DNA of 64,000 nt from the NCBI GenBank assembly GCA_023150295.1, contig JAKLLE010000001.1:30594-94593 (forward strand). The letters are read 5' to 3'. Under the pieces are notes generated by a model. The model saw nothing but the letters and a program-made list of their open reading frames with translations, had not been told where the DNA came from and ran no database searches. Source of the stretch: Giesbergeria sp. GTDB lineage: Bacteria; Pseudomonadota; Gammaproteobacteria; Burkholderiales; Burkholderiaceae_C. Below, piece by piece: positions 49,349 to 58,255 of the stretch (positions within the stretch are counted from its first letter, which is position 1; every line of letters starts with the position of its first letter). The position numbers and the translations under genes were made by a program.

Positions 49349-50068
49349 TCAGTGATCGGTGTCGATGATGTGCATGAGGGCGTCACGGTCGCGCACAAAC
49401 AGGCCGCCCGGCTCGATGCGGATGATGTCCTCGCGCTCCATGGCCTTGAGCTCCTGGTTCACGCGCTGGCGCGAGGCGCCCAGCAATTGCGCCAGCTCTT
49501 CCTGTGCCAGTTGCAGGCCGATGCGCATCTCGTCGCCATGCGCCAGGCTGGGAATGCCGTAGCTGCGCACCAGGTGCAGCAACTGCTTGGCCAGGCGTGC
49601 GCGCAAGGGCAGGGTGTTGAGGTCTTCCACCAGGCCGTAGAGCTGGCGAATGCGCCGCGCATGCAGGCGCAGCAGGGCTTCGTACAGCTCTACGTGCTGG
49701 GCCAGAATTTTTTTGAAATCTGCCTTGGCCACGCCCAGGATGGTGGTGTCGCCGTGGGCATAGGCATCGTGCGTGCGCCGGTCCCCGTCGAAGATCGCCA
49801 CGTCGCCAAACCAGATGCCCGGCTCCACGTAGGTCAGCGTGATCTGCTTGCCCGAAATGGAGGTCGAGCTCACCCGCACCGCACCCCTGGCGCAGGCGAT
49901 CCACTCCTCTGGCGGATCGCCGCGTGCGGCGATCAGGTCGCCGTCCTTGAAGCGTTTGACGTAGGCGCATCGCAGGATGTCGTGTCGAAGTGAAGGGGAA
50001 AGGGTTGAGAACCAGCGGCCTGCATTGATTGCAGCGCGTTCGTCGATGGTAAGAATCGGATCGTCCAT
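49349..50068 (-). CDS. Crp/Fnr-family transcriptional regulator
   Basis: 239 residues. A cyclic-nucleotide-binding-like beta barrel (about 35-145) contains [20 protein letters not shown], close to the phosphate-binding cassette pattern of Crp but with changed residues ([13 protein letters not shown]). A dimerisation helix follows, then the helix-turn-helix in [20 protein letters not shown]. It is the first gene of the kinase-dehydrogenase operon, with only eight bases to the next start, so it probably regulates that operon. No cysteine cluster is present, so it is not an FNR oxygen sensor. Confidence 0.9.
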   Translation of the reverse strand: MDDPILTIDERAAINAGRWFSTLSPSLRHDILRCAYVKRFKDGDLIAARGDPPEEWIACARGAVRVSSTSISGKQITLTYVEPGIWFGDVAIFDGDRRTHDAYAHGDTTILGVAKADFKKILAQHVELYEALLRLHARRIRQLYGLVEDLNTLPLRARLAKQLLHLVRSYGIPSLAHGDEMRIGLQLAQEELAQLLGASRQRVNQELKAMEREDIIRIEPGGLFVRDRDALMHIIDTDH

Positions 50069-50194
50069 GGTCTGTCTTTTGGGTGACTGGAAACGCGTTC
50101 ATTGTCGCGTGCGGGACCGGCGCGACGCATGGGGGTTGTCACCTGCGTGTCTGCGCAGGCGCGGCGAAGCCCGCCAGGGTGCATGGCGCGACTT

Positions 50195-50265
50195 GCATTT
50201 TTAATGAAAATGGGCTGTAGCGCCCTTAATATAAGCGCAAGCAGCTATAAAAATGATAGCAAATG
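50195..50265 (-). repeat. Dispersed two-hairpin repeat, intergenic copy before Crp-type gene
   Basis: Reverse orientation copy with ATGAAAATGGGCTGTAGCGCCC, a TTAATATAAGCGC arm, GCAAGCAGCTATAAAAATGATAGC. It lies in the 219-base gap between the enoyl-CoA hydratase stop and the Crp-type start. The remainder of the gap shows nothing else clear. Confidence 0.75.
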
Positions 50266-50287
50266 CAGCCTGTGGCCGCAGGGCGCA

Positions 50288-51067
50288 TCAACGCCAGTGG
50301 GGCGTGCGCTTGTCCAGAAACGCGGCAATGCCTTCGCCCGCGTTGGCGTGTGCCAGGTTGCGCAGGAAGTGCGTGCGTTCCAGGTTGAGCTGGCTGCTCA
50401 GCGGCTGGTGCGCGGCTTCGTCCAGCAGTTCCTTGCAACTGGCCAGGGCGTTGGGTGCGCGGCCATGCAGCGTGTCGGCCAGATCGAGGGCTACCTGCAG
50501 CGCTTGCCCCGTGTCGGCCAGGCGGTTGAGCAGGCCCAGCGCATGCAGGCGCTCGGCGTCCACCAGGTCGCCGCACATCAGCAGCTCGGCGGCCAATGCG
50601 CGGGGCAGGGCGCGCGCCAGGTGCCAGCTTGTGCCGCCGTCGGGCGACAGGCCCACGCGCGCATAGGCCGTGGCAAAGCGCGCGCTGCGTGCCGCCACCA
50701 CCAGGTCGCAGGCCAGCACCAGCGCAAAGCCTGCCCCGGCGGCGCTGCCTTCAACGGCCGCAATCACCGGCTTGGGGTAGGTGCGGATGGCTTCGATCCA
50801 GTCGTGCAGCGCGGTGAGGCTGGCTTCCTGAGCGGGCAGGTCTTGTGCGCGCTGTGTTTGCAGCCGCTGCAGGTTGCCCCCGGCGCTGAAAACGCCGCCT
50901 TCGCCCGTGAGCACCACGCTGCGCACCTCGGCATTGCGTTCGGCGCTGCCCAGGGCCTCGATGCCTGCGGCATAGATGGCGGGGTCCAGCGCATTGCGCA
51001 GGCCGGGGTTCGAGAGGGTCAGGACCAGGGTCTGGCCGTGGCTGGTGCTGCGGAGTTCTGCGGACAT
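50288..51067 (-). CDS. Enoyl-CoA hydratase/isomerase (crotonase family)
   Basis: 259 residues. The crotonase signature AAVEGSAAGAGFALVLACDL gives one oxyanion residue and GEGGVFSAGGNLQRL the other. The acidic residue position after LSPDGGTSW resembles the PaaG-like isomerases (Asp), but the precise reaction cannot be fixed. It would act on enoyl-CoA in beta-oxidation or phenylacetate breakdown. It lies 28 bases downstream of a 3-hydroxyacyl-CoA dehydrogenase gene in the same direction, which supports one pathway. ATG 51067 gives the standard N-terminus length. Confidence 0.88.
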   Translation of the reverse strand: MSAELRSTSHGQTLVLTLSNPGLRNALDPAIYAAGIEALGSAERNAEVRSVVLTGEGGVFSAGGNLQRLQTQRAQDLPAQEASLTALHDWIEAIRTYPKPVIAAVEGSAAGAGFALVLACDLVVAARSARFATAYARVGLSPDGGTSWHLARALPRALAAELLMCGDLVDAERLHALGLLNRLADTGQALQVALDLADTLHGRAPNALASCKELLDEAAHQPLSSQLNLERTHFLRNLAHANAGEGIAAFLDKRTPHWR

Positions 51068-51095
51068 GGAGGTGGGCTGTAGCGCTGAGGGATTC

Positions 51096-52619
51096 CTATT
51101 CTTCCACGTGCTGCAGGCTCAGGCCCAGCGCACCGCGGCGGCGCAGCCAGGGGCTGGGGCGGTAGCGTGGGTCGCCATACACCGTTTGCAGGTTGAACAG
51201 CACCTCCAGCACATTGGTGGGGCCCCAGCGGTCGCCCATGGCCAGCGGGCCCAGCGGGTAGCCCAGGCCCAGGGTCACGGCGGCCTCCAGGTCGGGCGGG
51301 GTGCAGATGCGGCGCTGGCAGATGTCGGCGGCGATGTTGACGATGCAGGCCACCACACGCTGGGTGACAAAACCGCCGCTGTCGCGCACCACGCTCACGG
51401 GTTTGCCGTCGCGCGCGAGCAGCGCATGGGCGGCGGCGTGGATGTCGCTGCGCGTGGTGGGGTTGGTGGCCAGCACGCGGCGCTGGGTGGAGGCCTCGTC
51501 GATCAGCATGTCGATGCCGATGGTGCGGGCCGGATCCAGGCGCTCGACCACGGCCACGGTGGTCACGTCAAAGCCCAGCGGCGCCACCAGGATGAGGGCG
51601 CCAGCGGACGGTGCGGCACCGGTTTCAATGTCTGCGCCCAGGTTCTTGAGCAACTGGTAGATCTCGGCGCGCCGTGCTGCGCGGGGCGACACCCACACGG
51701 GCGGAACGGAGTCCACCTGCGGCGCGGGGGGCTCGGCGGGCTGCTGAGCTGTGCCATCCGTGTAGCGGTAAAAGCCCTCGCCCGTCTTGCGCCCCCACAG
51801 GCCACCGGCCAGGCGCTGCGCCGTGGTCACGCTGGGGCGAAAGCGGGGTTCCTCGTAGAACTGGTGGTAGATCGACTCCATCACCGGGTGCGACACATCC
51901 AGCCCCGTCAGGTCCATCAGCTCGAAAGGCCCGAGCTTGAACCCGGCCTGTTCGCGCAGGATGCGGTCCACGGTGGCGCAGTCGGCCACGCCTTCCTCGA
52001 CGATGCGCAAGGCCTCGGTGGTGTACCCACGGCCTGCGTGGTTGACGATGAAGCCCGGCGTGTCCTGCGCGCGCACCGGCGTGTGGCCCATGGCACGCAC
52101 CAGCGCATCGAGCCGCTCGCACACCACCAGGTCGGTGCGCAGGCCGGGCACGATTTCCACCACCTTCATCAGCGGCGCAGGGTTGAAGAAATGCAGCCCG
52201 GCAAAGCGCTCGGGCCGCTGCAGGCAGGCGGCCAATGCTGTGACCGACAGCGACGAGGTGTTGGTGGCCAGCACCGCTTGCGCGGGCAGCAGGGCTTCCA
52301 GCTCGGCAAACAGGGCCTGCTTGGCGTCTGTGCGCTCGACGATGGCTTCGATGACCAGATCGCAGCGCGCCAGCGCTGCCGGGCTGTCCACGGCCTGCAG
52401 TTGTGCGGCCCATGCGCTGGCCTGTGCTGCGCTGATGCGCTCGCGGGCCAGGGTTTGTTGCCAATAAGCGACAACTGTGCCGCGTGCGGCTTCTGCGGCG
52501 CCAGGCTGCGCATCCAGCAGCACAACCCGGCAACCCGCCTGTGCGGCCAGTTGTGCAATGCCCCGGCCCATGGCGCCAGTGCCCACCACGCCAACGGTCG
52601 AAAAAGAGTGGTTCTTCAT
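51096..52619 (-). CDS. 3-hydroxyacyl-CoA dehydrogenase (PaaH-like, two C-terminal domains)
   Basis: 507 residues. The NAD-binding fold starts VGVVGTGAMGRGIAQLAAQA; the conserved active-site segment GLHFFNPAPLMKVVEIVPG carries the catalytic His. After residue 190 the 3HCDH C-domain (DTPGFIVNHAGRGYTTEAL) is followed by a second, similar C-domain (SGGFVTQRVVACIVNIAADI) near 410, as in PaaH/PaaC-type proteins. It oxidises 3-hydroxyacyl-CoA to 3-oxoacyl-CoA. ATG 52619 was chosen by homology. It is divergent from the FimV-like gene and leads the operon with the enoyl-CoA hydratase. Confidence 0.92.
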   Translation of the reverse strand: MKNHSFSTVGVVGTGAMGRGIAQLAAQAGCRVVLLDAQPGAAEAARGTVVAYWQQTLARERISAAQASAWAAQLQAVDSPAALARCDLVIEAIVERTDAKQALFAELEALLPAQAVLATNTSSLSVTALAACLQRPERFAGLHFFNPAPLMKVVEIVPGLRTDLVVCERLDALVRAMGHTPVRAQDTPGFIVNHAGRGYTTEALRIVEEGVADCATVDRILREQAGFKLGPFELMDLTGLDVSHPVMESIYHQFYEEPRFRPSVTTAQRLAGGLWGRKTGEGFYRYTDGTAQQPAEPPAPQVDSVPPVWVSPRAARRAEIYQLLKNLGADIETGAAPSAGALILVAPLGFDVTTVAVVERLDPARTIGIDMLIDEASTQRRVLATNPTTRSDIHAAAHALLARDGKPVSVVRDSGGFVTQRVVACIVNIAADICQRRICTPPDLEAAVTLGLGYPLGPLAMGDRWGPTNVLEVLFNLQTVYGDPRYRPSPWLRRRGALGLSLQHVEE

Positions 52620-52692
52620 GCGGTTATCACTATGTCTATGTCGATAGATTTTGTGCAAGAATCGGCGGCTACTTTTGCAAAAGAATGTAAGC

Positions 52693-54879
52693 GTGATTGT
52701 CCGCTATGTCCTGATCCCTCTTTGGCTGGGTGCTGTCGCCGGTACGGCGTCGGCGCTCACGGTCGGCGCTGCCCGTGGCGGCGTGGTGCTCGGGCGCCCC
52801 GTGGATGTGGCGGTGGAAGTCACCCCCGACCCTGGCAAGGCGCTTGCGGACTCGTGCGTGGCCGCCGAGGTCTCGACGGGCGATCGTCCGCTGAGCCAGG
52901 TGCGCGTGCTGCCGCTGCCCGAAGTGCCGGGCCGCACGTCGCTGGTACGCGTCCAGACTGCTGCCATCGTGGATGAGCCGGTCGTCAACATCACACTGTC
53001 GGCTGGTTGTGCAGGCAAGATCACGCGCAACTTCACCTTCCTGGCCGATCCGCCCGACTACGTGGCCAGCGGTCGGCCCGTGGTGATCGCGCCATCGCCT
53101 TCCGCAGCCACGCCAGCCCCGGTTTCGGGCACGGCTTCGGCTTCGGTGGCACAGGCTGCTGCCGTGTCGCCACGCCGCGCGGCGGCGTCTGCTGCTGCGG
53201 CGCAGCCCTCCGACCCCTCGCTTGCCGCGCCCAAGGCACCGCGCAAAGCCGCACCGCGCCCCAAGCCGGTGGTGGCCAAGGCACCGGCGCCCGCCCCCCA
53301 GCCACAGTCACGCCTGGTGATGGAGCCGCTGGAGAGCTGGCTGGCCGACGATGCACCGCTGCCCTTGCCTTTGCGTTTGAGCACCGATCTGTCGCTCCCG
53401 CAGGACGCCACCACGGCGCAGCAGCGGGCACAGGCCCTGGCGCAGTGGAAGGCCTTGAACATGACGCCGGAGGAAGTCCTCCAGGAAAGCGCACGCAGCG
53501 CGGCCCAAAGCCAGGAACTTGCTCTGGCGCAGGGCCAGGCCGCCCAGGAGCGCGAGACCGCCGTGCAACTGCAACAGGCCGTGCGCGAGCGCTTTCCGGC
53601 CAATGTGGTCTATGCGCTGATGGGCCTGGTGTTGGTCGCCCTGGCGGGTGTGGCCTGGGCGCTGTGGCGCATGCGCCAGTTGGCCCAGCATGCGCGTACC
53701 GACTGGGAAGCCGCCCTGGCACGCGAGGCGGTGGCCAGCGCAGTGCAGGCCGCGCCCGCACCGTCGGTTCCGGCGCCGCTGGCGCCCTTGGCGCCTGTGC
53801 CGGTGGCCGAGCCAGCGCATGGGCCAGCACATGGGCCAGCGGCGGTGCCGGTGTCCGAAGAAATCCAGCCCAGCGCGTCGTTGTTTGCCGAGCTGACCGG
53901 CACGGTGGCCCCCGCCCGTGGTGCAGACACGCTGCCCGAGGACGCCAGCCCGGCGCCCGAGCCGCCGTCGCCCGTCCGCCCGGCCGCGCCCGCTGCAGGG
54001 GCCGAACCTCAGTTGCGCATCAACCCCGAGGAACTGTTCGACCTGCAGCAGCAGGCGGAGTTCTTTGTGTCTGTCGGCGAACACCACCAGACCATTGGCG
54101 TGATGAAGCAGTACATCGCCGCCAACGAAACCACGGCGCCTGCGGCCTACCTTGATTTGCTGCGGCTGTACCGGTCGCTGAGTCGCGTGGAGGACTTCAA
54201 CCAGCTGCGCGCCCAGTTCCACCAGCACTTCAATGCCCGCGTGCCGGAGTTCGCCGCCTTCAACCGCCCCGGCCGTGCCTTGTGGGGCTACACCGAGGTG
54301 CTGGCCCAGATCGAGGCCGTGTGGAGCGACGAATCGGTGCTGCCCTTGCTGGATCGCCTGTTGTTCCGCCACGGCAGCACGCCGCACGAGCGCTTTGACC
54401 TGGAGGCCTGCGACGACCTCTTGCTGCTCTACGCCATTGCCCGCACCACCTCGCCCGCATCGCGGGGTGTGCCGCCACCACGCCAGCGCACCACGCCGCA
54501 GGCGGCTGAGTTGATCCCACCCCAGGCGGCTGCTGCAGTGCCCACGGCGGCGCAGGCCGCAGAGCGCAAGAACGATTTTGACGACAGCATGCTGGACTTC
54601 GACTCGGCTTGGCTGCGCGAGCCCCCGTCGCAGCAAGACCCGCTGACCAGCGTGCCCCCCCGAGAGCCATGTGGAGCCCCACATGCTGATCGACTTTGTG
54701 CTCTCCGAAGCCGCGCCCATCCCCGAAAACGACCTGCCGCCCATCACCCAAAGCGATCTGCCCCCCGTGGCGCCCTCGGGTGCGCCGGGCCAAGGGCAAG
54801 TGGTCGGCTTTGGCACCCACAACGACCGCTTCGAGGCGCGGCACGACCCCGAACTGCACAAAAAGTCCTGAGTGCTTAG
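52693..54879 (+). CDS. FimV-like membrane protein with apparent frameshift near its C-terminus
   Basis: A signal-peptide-like N-terminus (VIVRYVLIPLWLGAVAGTAS) from GTG 52693, a periplasmic beta-rich domain, long Ala/Pro-rich linkers, one membrane segment near residue 310 (VVYALMGLVLVALAGVAW), and a cytoplasmic helical region (DLQQQAEFFVSVGEHHQTIG) resembling TPR-like parts of FimV. FimV proteins help polar assembly and type IV pili. After residue 656 a run of seven C (54655-54661) puts the frame out. In the next frame the sequence continues with a plausible acidic tail (PHMLIDFVLSEAAPIPEND) to TGA 54869-54871. The observed frame gives an Arg-rich unlikely tail. One C too many is the simplest explanation. 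Confidence 0.75.
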   Translation: MIVRYVLIPLWLGAVAGTASALTVGAARGGVVLGRPVDVAVEVTPDPGKALADSCVAAEVSTGDRPLSQVRVLPLPEVPGRTSLVRVQTAAIVDEPVVNITLSAGCAGKITRNFTFLADPPDYVASGRPVVIAPSPSAATPAPVSGTASASVAQAAAVSPRRAAASAAAAQPSDPSLAAPKAPRKAAPRPKPVVAKAPAPAPQPQSRLVMEPLESWLADDAPLPLPLRLSTDLSLPQDATTAQQRAQALAQWKALNMTPEEVLQESARSAAQSQELALAQGQAAQERETAVQLQQAVRERFPANVVYALMGLVLVALAGVAWALWRMRQLAQHARTDWEAALAREAVASAVQAAPAPSVPAPLAPLAPVPVAEPAHGPAHGPAAVPVSEEIQPSASLFAELTGTVAPARGADTLPEDASPAPEPPSPVRPAAPAAGAEPQLRINPEELFDLQQQAEFFVSVGEHHQTIGVMKQYIAANETTAPAAYLDLLRLYRSLSRVEDFNQLRAQFHQHFNARVPEFAAFNRPGRALWGYTEVLAQIEAVWSDESVLPLLDRLLFRHGSTPHERFDLEACDDLLLLYAIARTTSPASRGVPPPRQRTTPQAAELIPPQAAAAVPTAAQAAERKNDFDDSMLDFDSAWLREPPSQQDPLTSVPPREPCGAPHADRLCALRSRAHPRKRPAAHHPKRSAPRGALGCAGPRASGRLWHPQRPLRGAARPRTAQKVLSA

Positions 54880-54880
54880 G

Positions 54881-54948
54881 GTTTTGCTATTAATTTAATA
54901 GCTGCCTGCGCTTATCCATAAAGCGCTAGAGCCTGATTTGACCTTAAA
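54881..54948 (+). repeat. Dispersed two-hairpin repeat, intergenic copy after FimV-like gene
   Basis: The clearest copy. GCTATTAATTTAATAGC is a perfect palindrome, followed by TGCCTGCGCTTATCC and GCGCTT-ATCCATA-AAGCGC with its AGAGCCTGATTTGACC tail. It lies between the FimV-like stop and the thiE stop and may act as a terminator for both. Confidence 0.8.
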
Positions 54949-54951
54949 CTT

Positions 54952-55866
54952 TCAGGCCCCCGCCATGGCCTGGAGCAAGTGCGCTGCGGCGGCCTCCGGG
55001 TCGGGGGCGGCCACCAGGGCGCGCACCACAGCAATCGATCCCACACCAGTGGCCCGCACTGCGGCAAACTGCTCCAGCGCAATGCCGCCAATGGCCACCA
55101 GTGGGTAGGACGCCTGCATCAGCCGCGCATAGGCGGCCAACCGTGCCACGCCCTGCGGCGCCGTGGCCATGCGCTTGAGCGTGGTGGGGAACACCGCGCC
55201 CAGTGCCAGGTAGCTGGGGCCCACAGCGTCGGCACGCAGCATTTCGGCGTAGCCATGCGTGCTCACGCCCAGGCGCAGGCCGCTGGCGCGCAGCTCCTGC
55301 AGCGCGGGCGCGGGCAGGGCGTCCAGGTCTTCCTGGCCCAGGTGCACGCCGTAGGCCCCGGCGGCAATGGCCTCGCGCCAATGGTCGTTGATGAACAGCA
55401 GCGCACCCGTGCCCTGCACGGCCTGCACGGCTGCGCGCACCTCGTGGGCAATGGCGGCAGGGTCGTCCGACTTGAAGCGCAGTTGCACCGTGGGCACTCC
55501 GGCACGCGCCATGCGGCCGACCCAGGCAGCGTCGGGCAGCACGGCGTACAGGCCCAGCGCGCGCGGGCAGGACGCAAAGGCCTGTGGGTGCGGCACGGGT
55601 TGCAGGCCAAAGTCGCGCGCGTCGTCGGGCCAGTGCCGGGCATCGAACTGGCCGGTGCGCAGCGTCTGCGCCTGCCAGGCGCGGGCCAGCACCAGCGCGT
55701 CGGCGGCGACAAAGCCCAGCGCGCTGCAGGCCTGCAGCGCGGCCTGGAATGCGGGGTGGGCCTCGGCGCTGGCGGGTACGGGCTGGGCCGTACAGGGGGC
55801 AAAGCGTTCGGCGTGTGCCTGCACGATGGCTTGCGCCATGGCCGGAATGGGGGCGGGGCTGTTCAT
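54952..55866 (-). CDS. thiE: Thiamine-phosphate synthase with N-terminal extension
   Basis: 304 residues, about 90 more than usual ThiE. The C-terminal 190 residues (from about 115) form the TIM barrel: VPTVQLRFKSDDPAAIAHEV, the DHWREAIAAGAYGVHLGQED loop binding substrate, GVSTHGYAEMLRADAVGPSY, and the phosphate-binding PLVAIGGIALEQF. ThiE joins HMP pyrophosphate and thiazole phosphate. The first 110 residues contain an Ala-rich region (FQAALQACSALGFVAADALV) of unknown role. ATG 55866 lies ten bases after thiG. The position is the end of the thiO-thiS-thiG-thiE operon. Confidence 0.9.
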   Translation of the reverse strand: MNSPAPIPAMAQAIVQAHAERFAPCTAQPVPASAEAHPAFQAALQACSALGFVAADALVLARAWQAQTLRTGQFDARHWPDDARDFGLQPVPHPQAFASCPRALGLYAVLPDAAWVGRMARAGVPTVQLRFKSDDPAAIAHEVRAAVQAVQGTGALLFINDHWREAIAAGAYGVHLGQEDLDALPAPALQELRASGLRLGVSTHGYAEMLRADAVGPSYLALGAVFPTTLKRMATAPQGVARLAAYARLMQASYPLVAIGGIALEQFAAVRATGVGSIAVVRALVAAPDPEAAAAHLLQAMAGA

Positions 55867-55876
55867 GTAGCGCTGC

Positions 55877-56683
55877 TCATGCCTGGTGCCAGAACGGCGT
55901 GCCCACCAGCGGGGTGCTGGGCTGTGCGGCCTGCTGCGGCTCGATGGCGCCTGCCAGGCGTGCGGCACGCCCGGCCTGCACGGCATCGGCAAAGGCGCCG
56001 GCCATGGCCACGGGGTCTTGCGCCAGCGCCACGGCGGTGTTGAGCAGCACGCCGTCGTAGCCCCACTCCATGACCTGGCAGGCGTGCGAGGGCAGGCCCA
56101 ACCCGGCGTCCACCAGCAGCGGCACGTCGAGCCGCTCGCGCAGCACCTGCAGGGCGTAGGGGTTCATGGGGCCGCGGCCCGTACCTATGGGCGCGGCCCA
56201 GGGCATCACCGCCTGGCAGCCCACATCCACCAGGCGCTTGCACAGCACCAGGTCGTAGGTGGTGTAGGGCAGCACGTAAAAGCCCTCGCGCACCAGCGTT
56301 TCGGCGGCGGCCACGAGGTTGAGCGTGTCGGGCTGAAGCGTGTAGTCGTCGCCAATCACCTCAAGCTTGATCCACGGCGTGTTGAACACCTCGCGCGCCA
56401 TGTGCGCGGTGGTGATGGCTTCCTGCACGCTGTGGCAGTTGGCGGTGTTGGGCAGCACGGGCACGTTCAAGCTGGACAGCAGCTCCCAGAAGCCCTGGCC
56501 GCTTTCGGCCGGGTTGCTGCCCTGGCGGCGCAGCGATGCGGTGACCATGGCGGGACGGGCGCGCTCCACGGCCGCCTTGAGCGCCGCAGGCGAGGGGTAG
56601 CGCGCCGTGCCCAGCAGCAGGCGGCTGGAGAAGCGCTGGCCGTAGAGAACCAGGGCGTCGTCGGTGGAGGAGGCGTTGTGCAT
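55877..56683 (-). CDS. thiG: Thiazole synthase
   Basis: 268 residues of a TIM-barrel enzyme that builds the thiazole ring from deoxyxylulose-5-phosphate, dehydroglycine and ThiS thiocarboxylate. The catalytic lysine lies in [18 protein letters not shown]; other motifs are [29 protein letters not shown], and the phosphate loop [23 protein letters not shown] 56683 lies four bases after the thiS stop, so thiS and thiG are coupled. An upstream in-frame extension lacks homology. The C-terminus has an Ala/Gln-rich tail. Confidence 0.96.
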   Translation of the reverse strand: MHNASSTDDALVLYGQRFSSRLLLGTARYPSPAALKAAVERARPAMVTASLRRQGSNPAESGQGFWELLSSLNVPVLPNTANCHSVQEAITTAHMAREVFNTPWIKLEVIGDDYTLQPDTLNLVAAAETLVREGFYVLPYTTYDLVLCKRLVDVGCQAVMPWAAPIGTGRGPMNPYALQVLRERLDVPLLVDAGLGLPSHACQVMEWGYDGVLLNTAVALAQDPVAMAGAFADAVQAGRAARLAGAIEPQQAAQPSTPLVGTPFWHQA

Positions 56684-56687
56684 GGTG

Positions 56688-56885
56688 TTAGCCCCCGGTG
56701 ACGGGGGAGATGACTTCCATCCGGTCACCCGCATTCAACGGGTGGCGCGGGTGTTCGGTGGCGGGGATGAATTGCGTGTTCACGGCCACGGCGTAGGGCG
56801 GGCGGGCCTGCAGCGCGGCCAGCGCATCGGCCACGGTGGCGCCCTCGGGCAGTTCGACGGGCTGGGCGTTGATGAGTACCTGCAT
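56688..56885 (-). CDS. thiS: Sulfur carrier protein ThiS
   Basis: 65 residues with the ubiquitin-like fold ([20 protein letters not shown] at the N-terminus). It ends with Gly-Gly (ISPVTGG), whose last glycine is adenylated and turned into the thiocarboxylate that supplies sulfur for the thiazole. Start ATG 56885. Located between thiO and thiG. The 232-base gap to thiO holds a CT-rich repeat, so it may have its own transcript control. Confidence 0.93.
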   Translation of the reverse strand: MQVLINAQPVELPEGATVADALAALQARPPYAVAVNTQFIPATEHPRHPLNAGDRMEVISPVTGG

Positions 56886-57000
56886 GGGAGTTTGCTGCGA
56901 TGTCAGTTTTTCAAGGGGCTTGCACCAGCCGGGATGCATGAAACTGGCGCGGCCCAGGCCAGCGGCCACCGTGCAAGGGCCGCCCCGCCGCACTGGTGGT

Positions 57001-57092
57001 GTCCCCCTCTCCCCCTGCCCCTCTCCCACCAGGGGAGAGGGGGTAACACCTCCCCTCCCCCCGCGCGGGGGAGGGGTCGGGGGAGAGGGGGC
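57001..57092. repeat. CT/GA-rich double-hairpin repeat between thiO and thiS
   Basis: Two perfect hairpins: CCCCTCTCCC (57018-57027) / GGGAGAGGGG (57033-57042) and CCCCTCCCCC (57052-57061) / GGGGGAGGGG (57067-57076), flanked by further CCCCTCTCCCCC-like and GGGGGAGAGGGGG-like stretches. It lies inside the thiO-thiS gap. It resembles intergenic CT-rich elements and could slow polymerase or stabilise one part of the transcript. Confidence 0.7.
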
Positions 57093-57117
57093 ATCGAAGG
57101 CGACTCAGGAGGGTGAT

Positions 57118-58200
57118 TCACTTCAACAGTTCCATGGCCAGGTCAAACTGCTGGGCCAAAGGCGAGGCGCCACCGTCCAGCACCTGCAGCACCACATCGT
57201 GCAGGGCCGGGGCAATCATCCAGCCATGGCGGTACATGCCGTTGACCTGCAGCGTGCGCGGCGCGAGCTGGCGCACGGCGGGCAGGTTGTCGGGCAGGGC
57301 AGGGCGGCACTGCACCGACAGCTCCAGGATGCGCGCCTCGGCAAAGCCAGGATGCACCGCGTAGGCGGCGCTCAGCAGTTCCAGCGTGGAGCGCACGCTG
57401 GCGCTCGAGAGGTCTTCGGACTCGATCTCGGTCGCGCCAATGACAAAAACGTTGCCCTCCTTGGGCGCAATGTAGGCCGGGTAGCGTGGGTGCAGCAGGC
57501 GCGTGGGGCGTTGCAGCGTGACTTCGGGCGCGTGCACGCGGATCACTTCGCCGCGCACGCCGCGCAGTTGCGGCCATTCGCCGCGTGCGCCCAGGCCCCG
57601 GCAGTCCAGCACCCAGCCCGGATGATCGGGGCCAAAGTCGGCCAGCTCGCGGGGCGTGTTCCAGTGCAGTTGCACACCCAGGCGTTCCAGCTCGTGGGCC
57701 TGCGCGGCCAGCAGTTGGCGGTTGTCGAGTTGGCCTTCGCCCGGCAGGTACATGCCCTGGGCAAAGCGCGAGGCCAGCGCGGGCTCGACCTCGGCCATGC
57801 CTTGCGCATCCAGCGATTGCACGGCAGGCAGCTCGGTCACCAGGGCGCGCGTGGCATCAAACTGCTGGCGCATGCGCGTGGCTTCCGGGGCGTCCTGGCG
57901 GTGCCACACCAGCAGCGTGCCTTCCTGCTGAAAAAACACCGGCTGCGCCAGTGGCGCAATCAGCTCGGGCCAGCGCGTGAGCGAGTGGCGACCCATGCGC
58001 ACCACGCCGTGCTCGGCCACGGCCGATTCGGCCAGCGGCGCAATCATGCCGCCCGCCACGCGCGCAGCAGAGTGCTCGGCCAGCGGGCCGCCCTTGTCGT
58101 ACAGGCTGACGGCATGGCCCTGGCGCGCCAGGGTGACGGCCAGCAGGCGGCCCAGCAGGCCAGCGCCCAGAATGGTGAAGGAGGTGTGAGCGAGCGTCAT
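57118..58200 (-). CDS. thiO: Glycine oxidase ThiO
   Basis: 360 residues of the DAAO-like FAD oxidoreductase family; oxidises glycine to dehydroglycine for thiazole synthesis. The FAD-binding fold is FTILGAGLLGRLLAVTLARQ; further signatures are VAGGMIAPLAESAVAEHG and the C-terminal FAD contact NGMYRHGWMIAPALHDVVL. ATG 58200 follows a leader that contains the TPP riboswitch. It is the first gene of the thiO-thiS-thiG-thiE operon and is divergent from thiD. Confidence 0.93.
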   Translation of the reverse strand: MTLAHTSFTILGAGLLGRLLAVTLARQGHAVSLYDKGGPLAEHSAARVAGGMIAPLAESAVAEHGVVRMGRHSLTRWPELIAPLAQPVFFQQEGTLLVWHRQDAPEATRMRQQFDATRALVTELPAVQSLDAQGMAEVEPALASRFAQGMYLPGEGQLDNRQLLAAQAHELERLGVQLHWNTPRELADFGPDHPGWVLDCRGLGARGEWPQLRGVRGEVIRVHAPEVTLQRPTRLLHPRYPAYIAPKEGNVFVIGATEIESEDLSSASVRSTLELLSAAYAVHPGFAEARILELSVQCRPALPDNLPAVRQLAPRTLQVNGMYRHGWMIAPALHDVVLQVLDGGASPLAQQFDLAMELLK

Positions 58201-58255
58201 TGCTTGTCCGATGAAGGTTGAAACCAGGGGACAAAACGGGCAGGCGCCTGTACTG

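Noticed and set aside
48220..49398. Upstream extension of the acyl-CoA dehydrogenase frame
   Set aside because: This stretch is the out-of-frame reading of the kinase gene, which has clear catalytic motifs in its own frame.
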